From: Streptomyces sp. Ag109_O5-1
GTDB lineage: Bacteria > Actinomycetota > Actinomycetes > Streptomycetales > Streptomycetaceae
Length of the DNA: 64,000 nucleotides
Direction of reading: 5' to 3'
Assembly (NCBI RefSeq): GCF_003814875.1
Contig: NZ_RKQF01000001.1
Span: 6,324,001 to 6,388,000 of the forward strand
Every line of letters starts with the position of its first letter. Positions within the stretch are counted from its first letter, which is position 1. This document shows, piece by piece, positions 16,338-24,182 of the stretch. Below the pieces are notes generated by a model. It had not been told where the DNA came from and searched no databases. It worked only from the letters and a program-made list of their open reading frames with translations. The translations under genes were made by a program, and so were the position numbers.

Positions 16338-16415
16338 GTGCCCGCCGGTCACTTCGGAGAACGGCGGTCGCTGAACCTCGGCACACGTGTGTGCAAAACG
16401 GACGTGAACCGAAGG

Positions 16416-16429
16416 TTGCGCTAACGCAA
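16416..16429. promoter_or_regulatory. Dyad TTGCG-CTAA-CGCAA in the transfer-operon promoter region
   Basis: Perfect 5-bp arms around CTAA, upstream of the rightward operon. It is a possible second operator. Confidence 0.35.
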
Positions 16430-16625
16430 GACAACGGAGGCTGCACGCAGTCTCAAGGGGCCCGGGACAGATCGGGCCGAGGGGCCCGGACTCCTGGTCA
16501 TCCGGAGGGCTTGAGACCGAAAGGTCACGTCTCCATACGCCTGAAACGGGAGCGCGCTTCCGAAGGAGACACCTGCACGACATTGAACGTTTCCGCAGCT
16601 CAACGCCTGCGGGCCGGTTGCCTCC

Positions 16626-16714
16626 GCTGCACGTCTCGTACGTGCAGCGCTGAGGGGAGCCGGATCACCCGACTTCAACGGCGCGCGGCCCCGGTGCTCG
16701 AACACCGGGGCCGC
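16626..16714 (+). promoter_or_regulatory. Two consecutive hairpins in the transfer-operon leader
   Basis: GCTGCACGT pairs with ACGTGCAGC around a 5-base loop at 16626-16648. GCGGCCCCGGTG pairs with CACCGGGGCCGC at 16685-16714. The second ends 37 bases before the first start codon and could attenuate or terminate leader transcription. Confidence 0.4.
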
Positions 16715-16751
16715 TGTTCGGGCCGTTCCTATCCGAGAGGAACACGACCCT

Positions 16752-17021
16752 ATGAACCCCATCGTGACTGTTCAGGACGCTGTTACCGCGTTCGCCGACT
16801 GGATGGAGCCGACGGACGCGGAACTGGACGCGATCGAGCAGGAACTTCCGCTGATCCTGGCGGACGTCGACCTGTTGGACGCGCACATCATCACCCTGGA
16901 CCGCACGCCGACCGAGCTGGACGCCCGCCGGATCCGCCGGGCCCACCGCCGGGTGCTCGCCGAACGACTGGCGCTGGCCAACCGCACGGCCGGCGCGTCC
17001 CTGCCCGGCGGCGCGGCATGA
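16752..17021 (+). CDS. DUF6284-like small AICE protein
   Basis: The 89-residue product is acidic at the N-terminus and basic in the middle (DAELDAIEQELPLILADVDL, then RRIRRAHRRVLAERLALANR), as in the small proteins annotated DUF6284 in Streptomyces AICEs. It has no known function. GAGAGGAAC lies before the ATG. Its stop overlaps the next start as ATGA, the first of a chain of such overlaps in the transfer operon. Confidence 0.75.
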   Translation: MNPIVTVQDAVTAFADWMEPTDAELDAIEQELPLILADVDLLDAHIITLDRTPTELDARRIRRAHRRVLAERLALANRTAGASLPGGAA

Positions 17022-17467
17022 GCGCCCCGGTCGTACGTAGCCACACCGACGCGCTTGCCGAGGTGAAGGCGGAGATCGCGCGGACCGACAACAAGACCGC
17101 GCTTCTGCTCGCGTTCGTCGGTGCGGTTCTGGCCGGCGCCTGGACGATCGGCAGTGCCCTCCCGCTCAATGCGGCGGCCGTGGTCGTCGGTGTGCTGGGT
17201 ATGGCGTTGCTGGTCGGCGCGGCGAGCAAGCTGTTGACGTCGGTGCGCCCGAACCTGAGCGGCGGTCACGGCTTCACGCTGTGGGCGACCCTCACCCCGG
17301 AGCAGGTCACCGAGAGTCTGTCGACGGATCTCGCCGCCCACATCGCCGGACTCTCCCGGCTAGCGGTCGCCAAGTACACCTGCCTGCGTCGCGCGGTCGA
17401 CCTGACCCACGCGGGCGGTGCCCTCCTGATCCTCGCCGTGGTGCTGGCGCTCGGGGGTGCGGCATGA
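17018..17467 (+). CDS. Pycsar-effector-like membrane protein, orphan
   Basis: The 149-residue protein begins with HTDALAEVKAEIARTDNKTA, followed by two adjacent hydrophobic helices (LLAFVGAVLAGAW and AAAVVVGVLGMALLVGAA). A C-terminal helix (YTCLRRAVDLTHAGG) leads to a third hydrophobic segment. This matches the two-helix effector family of Pycsar immunity (PycTM), which forms membrane pores when bound to cCMP or cUMP. No cyclase gene is nearby. Within AICEs this family may instead serve transfer or entry exclusion. It overlaps both neighbours by ATGA. Confidence 0.7.
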   Translation: MSAPVVRSHTDALAEVKAEIARTDNKTALLLAFVGAVLAGAWTIGSALPLNAAAVVVGVLGMALLVGAASKLLTSVRPNLSGGHGFTLWATLTPEQVTESLSTDLAAHIAGLSRLAVAKYTCLRRAVDLTHAGGALLILAVVLALGGAA

Positions 17468-18333
17468 GGACCAGCGCCAAGACCCTGTTGACCGTGCTGC
17501 CGGCCGTTGCCATGACGGCCGTGTCCATGGTGCTCACCCTGGCCGTGGTCATGATGTGGCTCGGTACGGCCGTGCCCTGGTACGTCGCTCTGGTCGTCGG
17601 GTTGGGTATCGACGGCGGGTGGCTGGCCACGCTCGCCTATGAGCGCCGGTTGGCCGCGCAGGGCGACCACAGCAACGCCGTGACCGCCGTTGGCTGGTCG
17701 TTCGGGGCGGTCGCCTCCGGTGTCCTGGTCACTCACGCCGTGACCGCCGAGACGTCCATGGGTGCGTGGCTGGCGGTGGCGTGGCTGCCGCTCGCCGCCA
17801 AGATGCTGTGGCTGGTCCACGGTCTGTGGGAGCGCACGGCGCTCACGCCGGCGGCGCTGGACACGATCCGGGGCATTCAGCAGGAAGCCCGCGACGACGC
17901 GGCCGTTGCCCGTGCCCGCCTGCGTGCCGAAGCGTCCACCGAGGAGACGCGGCTGACGGCCGTGACGGAGGCGGGGGCACGCGTCGCACGCGTCCAGGCC
18001 CGAACCGCTGAGACCCTTGCTGGGGCGTGGTCGACGCTGGAGGCGGCCCGTAAGGGCGAGAGCACCGGACGGGCCCTGACCAGCGTGACGAGCCGCGTCA
18101 CACCCGACGTCACACCCTCGTGGGAACTGCCGGTGTGGGGCCCCTTTGAGCCGGTTGCGGCGCTGGAGCAGGCACCGGCGCTCAGTGACGCGGCGCTGGA
18201 CACGTTGGTCGATGAGATCCGGCACAGCGAGCAACCGCCGTTGTCGTACCGGGAGATGGCCACCCGCTTCCGCACGGCCGGCCACTCCGCCTCCGAGGTG
18301 CGCCTGCGGGCCGCCTGGAAGCGCGTCGTCTGA
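17464..18333 (+). CDS. SpdB-like/DUF2637-type membrane protein
   Basis: The 289-residue product has four hydrophobic segments in the first 125 residues (LLTVLPAVAMTAVSMVLTLA onwards, the second with YVALVVGLGIDGGWLATLAY) and a long charged C-terminal part with an Ala/Arg/Glu coiled coil (residues ~140-200) and a terminal helix-turn-helix-like end (LSYREMATRFRTAGHSASEV). That layout is seen in spread (Spd) proteins of Streptomyces conjugative elements, which help distribute DNA along the mycelium. The assignment to DUF2637 is tentative. Confidence 0.65.
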   Translation: MRTSAKTLLTVLPAVAMTAVSMVLTLAVVMMWLGTAVPWYVALVVGLGIDGGWLATLAYERRLAAQGDHSNAVTAVGWSFGAVASGVLVTHAVTAETSMGAWLAVAWLPLAAKMLWLVHGLWERTALTPAALDTIRGIQQEARDDAAVARARLRAEASTEETRLTAVTEAGARVARVQARTAETLAGAWSTLEAARKGESTGRALTSVTSRVTPDVTPSWELPVWGPFEPVAALEQAPALSDAALDTLVDEIRHSEQPPLSYREMATRFRTAGHSASEVRLRAAWKRVV

Positions 18334-18680
18334 TGGCCGCGCTGCCGGTCTACCGGTGGCACCTGGCACCGGACGGCTACGCCACCCGCCGCCAACTCCG
18401 GGCACGCAACCTGCGCCCCGGCGGTCAGGGCGTGGCCGCGCAGCTCGAACGCCCCCGCCGCCGGCGTCCCCCACTGGTCGCCTACCTCTACCGCGTCGAC
18501 CTGGCCAAGCCCGTACGGCCCATGACGCCCGCGCGGTGGGCGGCGCTCGCCAAGGCCAATGCCGCCCGCCGCCTGTGCCCCGCCTGCCGGCGTGACGCCG
18601 GCTACGTCATCTCCACCGCGCTGGGCATGTGCGCGCCCTGCGCCTACCCCGACCCGCACGGCTACGAAAGGACTGCCTGA
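18333..18680 (+). CDS. RRQRL-motif zinc-binding protein
   Basis: The 115-residue basic protein has YATRRQLRARNLRPGGQ near residue 20 and a C4-type zinc site near the C-terminus (RLCPACRRDAGYVISTALGM then CAPCAYP). This matches the small RRQRL zinc-binding proteins common in AICEs. The start overlaps the previous stop as TGATG. A DNA-binding role in transfer is likely but not shown. Confidence 0.75.
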   Translation: MAALPVYRWHLAPDGYATRRQLRARNLRPGGQGVAAQLERPRRRRPPLVAYLYRVDLAKPVRPMTPARWAALAKANAARRLCPACRRDAGYVISTALGMCAPCAYPDPHGYERTA

Positions 18681-18681
18681 C

Positions 18682-18999
18682 ATGGGCAACTCCGAGATCC
18701 GCCGTATCGACCGCGAGATCGGCAAGATTCAGAAGAAGCTGGAAGCCGTCCAGCGGGGCGAGTGGTGGCCGCTGACCAGCCGCGAACGCCTCGCCATGAC
18801 CCGCGCCATGGCCGGCGGCGCCCGCAGCATCCACCAGGGGCGCAGCGCGAACGGTGCCGAGAACCGGATGGACTCCATCGGCACGGCCGCTGAGACCCGG
18901 CTGAACGCCGAGCTGACCGCCCTGTACGGCGAGCGCCAGCGCATCCTCACCGAGCAGGCGCGCGCCAAGGCCGCCAACAAGTCGTCCCGGTGGTGGTGA
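18682..18999 (+). CDS. Hypothetical AICE protein, coiled-coil type
   Basis: The product has 105 residues, mostly helical and basic (EIRRIDREIGKIQKKLEAVQ, ending AKAANKSSRWW). A coiled coil probably occupies the first 30 residues. AAAGGACTGCCTGAC precedes the ATG. It lies in the transfer operon with a one-base gap after the previous stop. I do not recognise a family. Confidence 0.6.
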   Translation: MGNSEIRRIDREIGKIQKKLEAVQRGEWWPLTSRERLAMTRAMAGGARSIHQGRSANGAENRMDSIGTAAETRLNAELTALYGERQRILTEQARAKAANKSSRWW

Positions 19000-19001
19000 G
19001 C

Positions 19002-19340
19002 ATGGACCGCCGTTGCCCCGCCGCTCACCCCGACGACCCGACCCCGTGTGTCGGTCCGGTCGTGGTGACCGTGCTGGACGCGCTCAACGCCGGAGCGGAC
19101 GGGTGCGAGCACCACGGCGCCCGCCTCCTGGCCAGCCTGGACCGCGCCCGCGTCTACCCGCTGCCTGACGCCCCGGCCGGGGCCGCGATCCGCGTCTTCG
19201 CCGCCGCCGACACGATCCGCCCCTTCTGCTGGGTCGACGGCCCCCGCACCGACCCGTCCCAGCTCAGCCGTGCCGAGAACCGCGCCCGCTGCACCGACCT
19301 CCCCTCCCTCGCCTCCCGCTCAGGAGACCTCCCGTCATGA
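19002..19340 (+). CDS. Hypothetical Cys/His-containing AICE protein
   Basis: The product has 112 residues. The N-terminal half has spaced Cys and His residues (RRCPAAHPDDPTPCVGPVVV and GCEHHGARLL), which may bind zinc. The C-terminus is disordered-looking and Arg/Ser-rich. It starts 3 bases after the previous stop and overlaps the TraB start by four bases, so it belongs to the transfer operon. Function unknown. Confidence 0.6.
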   Translation: MDRRCPAAHPDDPTPCVGPVVVTVLDALNAGADGCEHHGARLLASLDRARVYPLPDAPAGAAIRVFAAADTIRPFCWVDGPRTDPSQLSRAENRARCTDLPSLASRSGDLPS

Positions 19341-21463
19341 CCGAGAACGTCATCAACCTGCACAAGCCCACCGACCCCCCGACCGGCGCCAACGCCCCGA
19401 CCGTCCTCACGGTCGTCCCCGACCCGGCACCCGCCCCGCGCATGCCGCTGTGGGTGCGCTCCGGGCGCGCCATCAAGACCGCCGCCACCGACGAGAACAC
19501 CAAGACCGTGGTGCGAGCGGTCGCCCGGCACACCCTGTACACGTTCAACGGGGGCCGGATCGTGGCCCGCCGCACCTGGGACGGCCGTACCGGGGCCCGC
19601 TACGAGCGGATGATCCGGGCCGCCGAAGCGGCCGGGAACCTGGAAGTTGCGGAGGAGTGGGAGGAGCGGCTCCAGCGCTTCCGGCAGGCTCGCCACCACC
19701 GCCGCATGGACCTCTTGCACTCCCCCGTGGAAGCGGCCAAGGGCGTCGCCGTCGGCACCGGGATGGGCGTCGGCGTGCTGGTCGCGCTCGGGGTCGTCAT
19801 GGCGATCAACACCAAGCACCCGGCGGACGTCATCACCCCGCTCGCCGCCACCATCGACTTCATCGCCACCCTGATCCGGATCATTCAGATCGTGTGGGGC
19901 CCGGCGCTCACGATCGCCCCGTTCCTCGCGCTGCTCGCGCTGTGGTCGGTCGGCGCGCACCAGAAAGCGGCGCCGTCGTGGTCGATGCCTGAGCACCAGC
20001 GATCGAGCGAGGGTGAGCCGATCACCCCGTCCATCGTGGTCAAGGCCCTGCGCGACCTCGGAGTCCCGGCGCTGCGCAACGCCATCAAGGAGATGGGCGA
20101 CGTGGGCGCGTCGATGCTCGGTCCGATCCGGATCGCCGGATGCGGTGTCGAGGTGGACGTCACCTTGCCGTCGGGGGTGGCCACGAACGAGGTGCAGCAG
20201 CGTCGCAAGAAGCTCGCTGAGAACCTGACCCGGCACGAGCACGAGGTGTTCATCACGATCCCCGAGGCGGCCCGCACGGTCCGCCTGTGGATCGCCGACT
20301 CCGGCGCCTTGGATGAGCCGATCGGGCCGTCGCCGCTGGTCACCGACGAGACCATGACCGCGAACTACAAGACCGGTAAGGCCCCGTGGGGTCAGGACCT
20401 GCGCGGGGATGCGGCGGAGCTGAGTGTGTATCAGCGTCACATGCTGGTCACGGGCCGATCCAACCAGGGCAAGACCGCCGCCCTGCGTGCACTCGCGCTG
20501 TGGCTGGCGCTGGATCGGTCGGTGCAGTTCTGGATCGCCGATCTCAAGGGCGTCGGGGACTGGAGCATGTTCCGGGGCGTTGCGGACGTGCTGATCGAGG
20601 GTCCGTCGGATGACCACGTGATCCAGGCGACCGAGATGGTCGAGAACGCAGAGGAGGAGATGAACCGCCGGATCCAGGTGCGTCTCTCCGATCCGAAAGC
20701 GGTCTTCCCGCCGCTGATCGTGCTGGTGGATGAGGCGCAGAAGGCGTTCATGTGCCCGGCCATCGACGACCAGAAGCGCCCGTACGGGGGTTCCAAGGCC
20801 ACCAGCCGGTACTTCATGGCCGTCCGTTCGATCCACAACCAGGGCCGCGCCGTGGACGTCATGATGTGGCAGGGCACCCAGGACCCCACCGACCAGAACC
20901 TTCCCAAGCTCGTGCGGGAGGGTGCCCACACCCGTGCGTCCCTCGTGCTGGGCAGTGAGTCGCAGGCGAAGATGGCACTCGGGGACAAGGCCGTCGAGGA
21001 CGGGGCCGCCCCGCACATGCTGCGCCAAGGGCTGGACAAGGGAACGCTGGTCGTTGCCTCGGACGGCATCACGATGCCCAAGGGCCAGTCGTCCATCACG
21101 GTCCGCACTCACTTCATCGACGACGAGCCGGCCGAAGCCATCGCCTCGCGGGCCCGCGCGCTCCGGGATGGTGTGACCACCCTGCGCGTTGTCGACCGCA
21201 GCGAGGAGCGCGATGCGCTCGCCGACATCGCCGCCGTGATCGGCACGGAGGCGCGGGTGCTCACCCAGGACGTCATCAAGCGGCTCGCCGTGCTCGCCCC
21301 GGACGCCTATGGCAAGTGGTCGTTCACCGACCTCACCCGCGTGTTGGACGGCACCGGGGCCGAAGCGTACAAGTCCGACGGGCGCATGGTCGTCGGCCGT
21401 GACCGCCTCGCCCGCGCCATCGCCGACCGCGACAAGACGGGTTCCGCTTCCGCTTCCGAATGA
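19337..21463 (+). CDS. FtsK/SpoIIIE-family conjugal DNA translocase (TraB/TraSA type)
   Basis: The 708-residue protein has a cytoplasmic N-terminus, two membrane spans at about residues 140-160 and 185-210, and a motor domain with Walker A GRSNQGKT near residue 380 and Walker B PLIVLVDEAQK near 465. The last ~70 residues form a winged helix (VLTQDVIKRLAVLAPDAYGK) of the kind that reads the clt repeats. TraB proteins form hexamers that pump unprocessed double-stranded DNA between mycelial cells at the septum. A dense heptamer array begins at its stop codon and is the likely substrate site. Confidence 0.92.
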   Translation: MTENVINLHKPTDPPTGANAPTVLTVVPDPAPAPRMPLWVRSGRAIKTAATDENTKTVVRAVARHTLYTFNGGRIVARRTWDGRTGARYERMIRAAEAAGNLEVAEEWEERLQRFRQARHHRRMDLLHSPVEAAKGVAVGTGMGVGVLVALGVVMAINTKHPADVITPLAATIDFIATLIRIIQIVWGPALTIAPFLALLALWSVGAHQKAAPSWSMPEHQRSSEGEPITPSIVVKALRDLGVPALRNAIKEMGDVGASMLGPIRIAGCGVEVDVTLPSGVATNEVQQRRKKLAENLTRHEHEVFITIPEAARTVRLWIADSGALDEPIGPSPLVTDETMTANYKTGKAPWGQDLRGDAAELSVYQRHMLVTGRSNQGKTAALRALALWLALDRSVQFWIADLKGVGDWSMFRGVADVLIEGPSDDHVIQATEMVENAEEEMNRRIQVRLSDPKAVFPPLIVLVDEAQKAFMCPAIDDQKRPYGGSKATSRYFMAVRSIHNQGRAVDVMMWQGTQDPTDQNLPKLVREGAHTRASLVLGSESQAKMALGDKAVEDGAAPHMLRQGLDKGTLVVASDGITMPKGQSSITVRTHFIDDEPAEAIASRARALRDGVTTLRVVDRSEERDALADIAAVIGTEARVLTQDVIKRLAVLAPDAYGKWSFTDLTRVLDGTGAEAYKSDGRMVVGRDRLARAIADRDKTGSASASE

Positions 21464-21642
21464 CAGGGAGCCGACCCGTCCCGGGGCAGGGAGGCAGGGA
21501 GAACTCCCTGACCCCCTCCCTGACCCGCCTCCCTGGCCCTGACCTGCGTAATTGATCGTCAGGGAGGCAGGGAGGCGCCGCAGGTCAGGCCCCCGAAACC
21601 CCCCTCTCAGCGCCCCCGGCAGGGGGTGTCTTCTCCTCCCTG
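21464..21642. repeat. Nine-copy CAGGGAG heptamer cluster, candidate clt (transfer origin)
   Basis: CAGGGAG occurs on the plus strand at 21464, 21487, 21495, 21560 and 21568, and as CTCCCTG at 21504, 21516, 21529 and 21636. A 10-bp inverted repeat (CTGACCTGCG at 21539, CGCAGGTCAG at 21579) frames the AT-rich TAATTGATCG. In pSAM2 and pSVH1 the clt locus of clustered 8-bp TraB sites lies next to traB, so location and structure agree. Confidence 0.65.
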
Positions 21643-21666
21643 AACCGTGACCGGAAGGGATTCCGC

Positions 21667-22170
21667 ATGTACCCCGAGACCACCCCCGAAACGCCCCTGT
21701 CGGGCGTCCGGATGAGCGACGACGTAGCCGCCGCTGAGGCCGCCCGGATCATCGCCGACGCCTACAAGCCCGCCCCCGAGACACCGACCGCCTACCGCGA
21801 CGACAGCCCGCTTCCCGCCTACGGCGACACACCCCCCGTACTCCAGCCGGACCGCCGGATCGTGCCGGCGTGGGCCGCCGGAACCGCCGTCGCCGGCATC
21901 GGCGTCGGAGCCGCGTTCGTCGGCATCGGCTGCGGCGTCTGGCTCGCCTGCCAAGGATTCGCCGCCGTCTCCCTCACCTCAGTCCTGTTCGTCACCCTCC
22001 CCATCGCCGCCGTCGCCGGCGTCTTCGCCGCCATCGGGACCGCCCTGCGCTCACTCAAGGGCGTCCACACCGAGAACCACCACCACTACCGGGGCCCGGT
22101 CCGGCAGGAGAACACCACCACCAAGACCTACGGACTCATCGCCCGGACCCGCAACGAGCACCACGGCTGA
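21667..22170 (+). CDS. Membrane protein, SpdB/DUF6251-like
   Basis: The 167-residue protein has an acidic, Pro-rich N-terminus, two adjacent membrane helices (AWAAGTAVAGIGVGAAFVGI and SLTSVLFVTLPIAAVAGVFA), and a C-terminal His/Thr tract (NHHHYRGPVRQENTTTKTYG). That tail resembles proteins annotated DUF6251 in AICEs. GGAAGGGATTCCGC precedes the ATG. A part in intramycelial spread is likely from context. Confidence 0.7.
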   Translation: MYPETTPETPLSGVRMSDDVAAAEAARIIADAYKPAPETPTAYRDDSPLPAYGDTPPVLQPDRRIVPAWAAGTAVAGIGVGAAFVGIGCGVWLACQGFAAVSLTSVLFVTLPIAAVAGVFAAIGTALRSLKGVHTENHHHYRGPVRQENTTTKTYGLIARTRNEHHG

Positions 22171-22187
22171 CAGGAGACCCAACACCC

Positions 22188-22448
22188 ATGTTCCGCCTGC
22201 GACTCAAGGTCATCGACCACCCCCGCCGCGCCCTGATCCTGACCGACACCCCCCGCCCCGACTGCCCGAACTGCGCCGGCGCCGGAGGCACCGTGGAGCA
22301 CTACGGCTACCCGGACACCGGGGAGTACTGGGGAAGCGGCTGGGAGTTCTGCGCCTGCTGGACCGCCCGGCGCCTGACCCTGCTGCCCCTGCCGCGCTGG
22401 ACGCGCCGCACCCCGCCCGCCGGCTACAGCACCAACGCCCCGTTCTAG
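22188..22448 (+). CDS. Small zinc-finger-like AICE protein
   Basis: The 86-residue product contains CPNCAGAGGTVEHYG and, 20 residues on, CACW, a DnaJ-like CxxCxGxG half motif with a second Cys pair. The N-terminus is FRLRLKVIDHPRRALIL. CAGGAG lies 12 bases before the ATG. It is followed by a strong hairpin, so the operon from 21667 probably ends here. Confidence 0.65.
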   Translation: MFRLRLKVIDHPRRALILTDTPRPDCPNCAGAGGTVEHYGYPDTGEYWGSGWEFCACWTARRLTLLPLPRWTRRTPPAGYSTNAPF

Positions 22449-22455
22449 CTACGCC

Positions 22456-22495
22456 AAGGGCGGCCCCCGTCTCGCCAAAGTCCGGGGCCGCCCTT
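22456..22495 (+). terminator. Terminator inside the AICE
   Basis: AAGGGCGGCCCC pairs with GGGGCCGCCCTT across a 16-base loop, 8 bases after the stop codon, dividing the transfer and replication modules. Confidence 0.7.
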
Positions 22496-22534
22496 GCCAG
22501 CCAGTCACCTACCAAGGAACTGGAGACATCCAGG

Positions 22535-22879
22535 ATGACTCATCCCGCCCACAGTGGGCGAGCGGTCGACGCTCCCCCTCCGGCCATCAACTTCCGGACC
22601 GAGACCCGGCCCGACGGCAGCACCGTTCTGTCCCTGCTCACCGTGACCGCCCCGTACGTCCTGGCGGAGCACCGGTTCGAGTTGGACCCGTACATGACCC
22701 GCGCCCTGCTCGGCGCCCTGGTGCGTGACCTGGACGGCATCCCCGACCCCGGCCCTTACCCCGAGGCCGCCGCCCTGCTCGCCGCGCTCGACAGCACCGA
22801 CCCCACCGCGTTCGACAACGCGATGGACTACTACCACGTCTACCTTCACCGCCTGCTGACGAACGGGGGCAGGGCATGA
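22535..22879 (+). CDS. Hypothetical AICE protein
   Basis: The product has 114 residues: a short disordered N-terminus, a beta-hairpin region (FRTETRPDGSTVLSLLTVTA) and a helical C-terminal half (DNAMDYYHVYLHRLLTN). The start is 39 bases after the upstream hairpin with AAGGAACTGGAG before it. The stop overlaps the prim-pol start as ATGA, so it is coupled to replication. No family recognised. Confidence 0.6.
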   Translation: MTHPAHSGRAVDAPPPAINFRTETRPDGSTVLSLLTVTAPYVLAEHRFELDPYMTRALLGALVRDLDGIPDPGPYPEAAALLAALDSTDPTAFDNAMDYYHVYLHRLLTNGGRA

Positions 22880-23769
22880 GCGAGCACCTGTTGCGGGCCG
22901 CCCTGGACGCGGCCGAACGCGGCTGGCACGTCTTCCCCCTGCGCCCCGGCAGCAAGCCGCCCGCCCTGCACGGCGAAAGGGCATGCCCCGGCACCGGGGA
23001 GTGCGCGGCGGGGCACCGGAAGTGGGAGCAGCGTGCCACGACCGACCCGGACCGCATCCGCGCCGCGTGGTCGCGGGCCCCGTTCAACGTCGGGATCGCA
23101 ACCGGCCCGTCCGGTCTGCTGGTCGTCGACCTGGACGTACCCAAGGACAAGGGCAGTACGGACGCGCCTGACGGCGCGGTGACCTTCGCAGCGCTCTGCG
23201 AGCGCGCCGACCATGCCGTCCCCGACACCTACCGGGTGCGGACCGCGAGCGGCGGCATGCACCTGTACTTCACCGCCCCGGCCGGCGTCCGCCTCACCAA
23301 CACCGCACGCACGATCGCCCCTTCGGTCGACACACGGGCCTGGGGCGGGTACGTGGTCGCCGCCGGTAGCACCACCCCCGCCGGGGACTACGAAGCCCTG
23401 TGCGCCCCCGTGGTGGCCCCTCTGCCGCTCTGGCTCCAAACCATCCTGCAACCTGCCCCCAAGCCCGCACAGACTCCCTCAGAGGCCGTAGCGGGGCAAT
23501 CACGCCGATACGCGGATGTAGCGCTCGCCAACGAGACCCGGAACGTCGCCACGGCCCAACAGGGTTCGCGGGAGAGCTCGTTGTTCCGGGCGGCGCGCGC
23601 TCTGGGGCGGTTCGTCGCGTGGGGCGACCTCCCGCGACACGTGGTCGAGCAGGCTCTTCAGGAGGCAGGACAGGGGGTCGGGCTGTCCGCCGCCGAATGC
23701 CGCTCCACTCTCCGCAGCGCACTGGACTGGTCCATCACCCACAACTCGGCACGCAGGGCGACGGCATGA
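22876..23769 (+). CDS. Bifunctional DNA primase/polymerase (prim-pol)
   Basis: The 297-residue protein has an AEP-type prim-pol domain over residues ~1-195: GWHVFPLRPGSKPPALHG, the metal site LLVVDLDVPK, the SGGMHLYF strand, and GGYVVAAGSTTPAG. A C-terminal helical part (SLFRAARALGRFVAWGDLP) resembles primase C-terminal domains. In AICEs this enzyme primes element replication together with a DUF3631-type protein, which follows one gene later. Overlaps at both ends couple translation. Confidence 0.9.
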   Translation: MSEHLLRAALDAAERGWHVFPLRPGSKPPALHGERACPGTGECAAGHRKWEQRATTDPDRIRAAWSRAPFNVGIATGPSGLLVVDLDVPKDKGSTDAPDGAVTFAALCERADHAVPDTYRVRTASGGMHLYFTAPAGVRLTNTARTIAPSVDTRAWGGYVVAAGSTTPAGDYEALCAPVVAPLPLWLQTILQPAPKPAQTPSEAVAGQSRRYADVALANETRNVATAQQGSRESSLFRAARALGRFVAWGDLPRHVVEQALQEAGQGVGLSAAECRSTLRSALDWSITHNSARRATA

Positions 23770-24182
23770 GCGCCCCCTCTCGCCCCCTCCTGAAGAGCTT
23801 CCCCACCACCCCGACCAGCCCGCACGCCGCGCGACCGGCCGAACCGACGGCGACCGTGGGCGAACCGAAGGACGTCGCCCGTAAGGGCGTCCGCACTGCC
23901 CTTCGCCCTGACCCGCAGACGACCGACCCGGCCGACCCGACACCGGAACGCCCCGGGATCCGGATCTACGCGCCGCCGGTCTACCGCGACCACGACGACG
24001 GGGCCCGCTGGTCCAAGCGCTACGGCGACACCCCCAGGGCCGCCTACGCCTGCCCCTGCGGACAGACCAACACCGCCACCGGCCCGCGCACCGTTCCAGC
24101 TCTGATCACGGAGTACGAGGTGCACAAGCAGGTGTGCGACGGCACGCCCGCACCCCACACGGAAGGAAGGGTCGCCGCATGA
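23766..24182 (+). CDS. Hypothetical protein between prim-pol and DUF3631
   Basis: The product has 138 residues. The first 70 are Pro/Thr-rich and look disordered. The rest is a small compact region with Cys and His residues (AYACPCGQTNTATG, then EYEVHKQVC) that could bind zinc. It overlaps prim-pol by ATGA and the next gene by ATGA. The position suggests a replication accessory factor. Confidence 0.6.
   Translation: MSAPSRPLLKSFPTTPTSPHAARPAEPTATVGEPKDVARKGVRTALRPDPQTTDPADPTPERPGIRIYAPPVYRDHDDGARWSKRYGDTPRAAYACPCGQTNTATGPRTVPALITEYEVHKQVCDGTPAPHTEGRVAA

Larger units (their letters stand above)
16254..16751. other. Divergent control region of the AICE (no gene seen)
   Basis: About 500 bases without a supported gene separate the GntR gene from the transfer operon. 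From left to right it holds the GGTTCCC cluster (16284-16337), CACACGTGTG (16382), the TTGCG-CTAA-CGCAA dyad (16416), a hairpin at 16626-16648 and a 12-bp hairpin at 16685-16714. The open frame that crosses it has no start with a credible ribosome site. Confidence 0.6.

Noticed and set aside
16391..17017. N-terminal extension of the Pycsar-effector-like protein or a separate leader protein
   Set aside because: The frame overlaps the DUF6284-like gene, lacks a credible ribosome site, and the ATGA overlap gives a better start at 17018.
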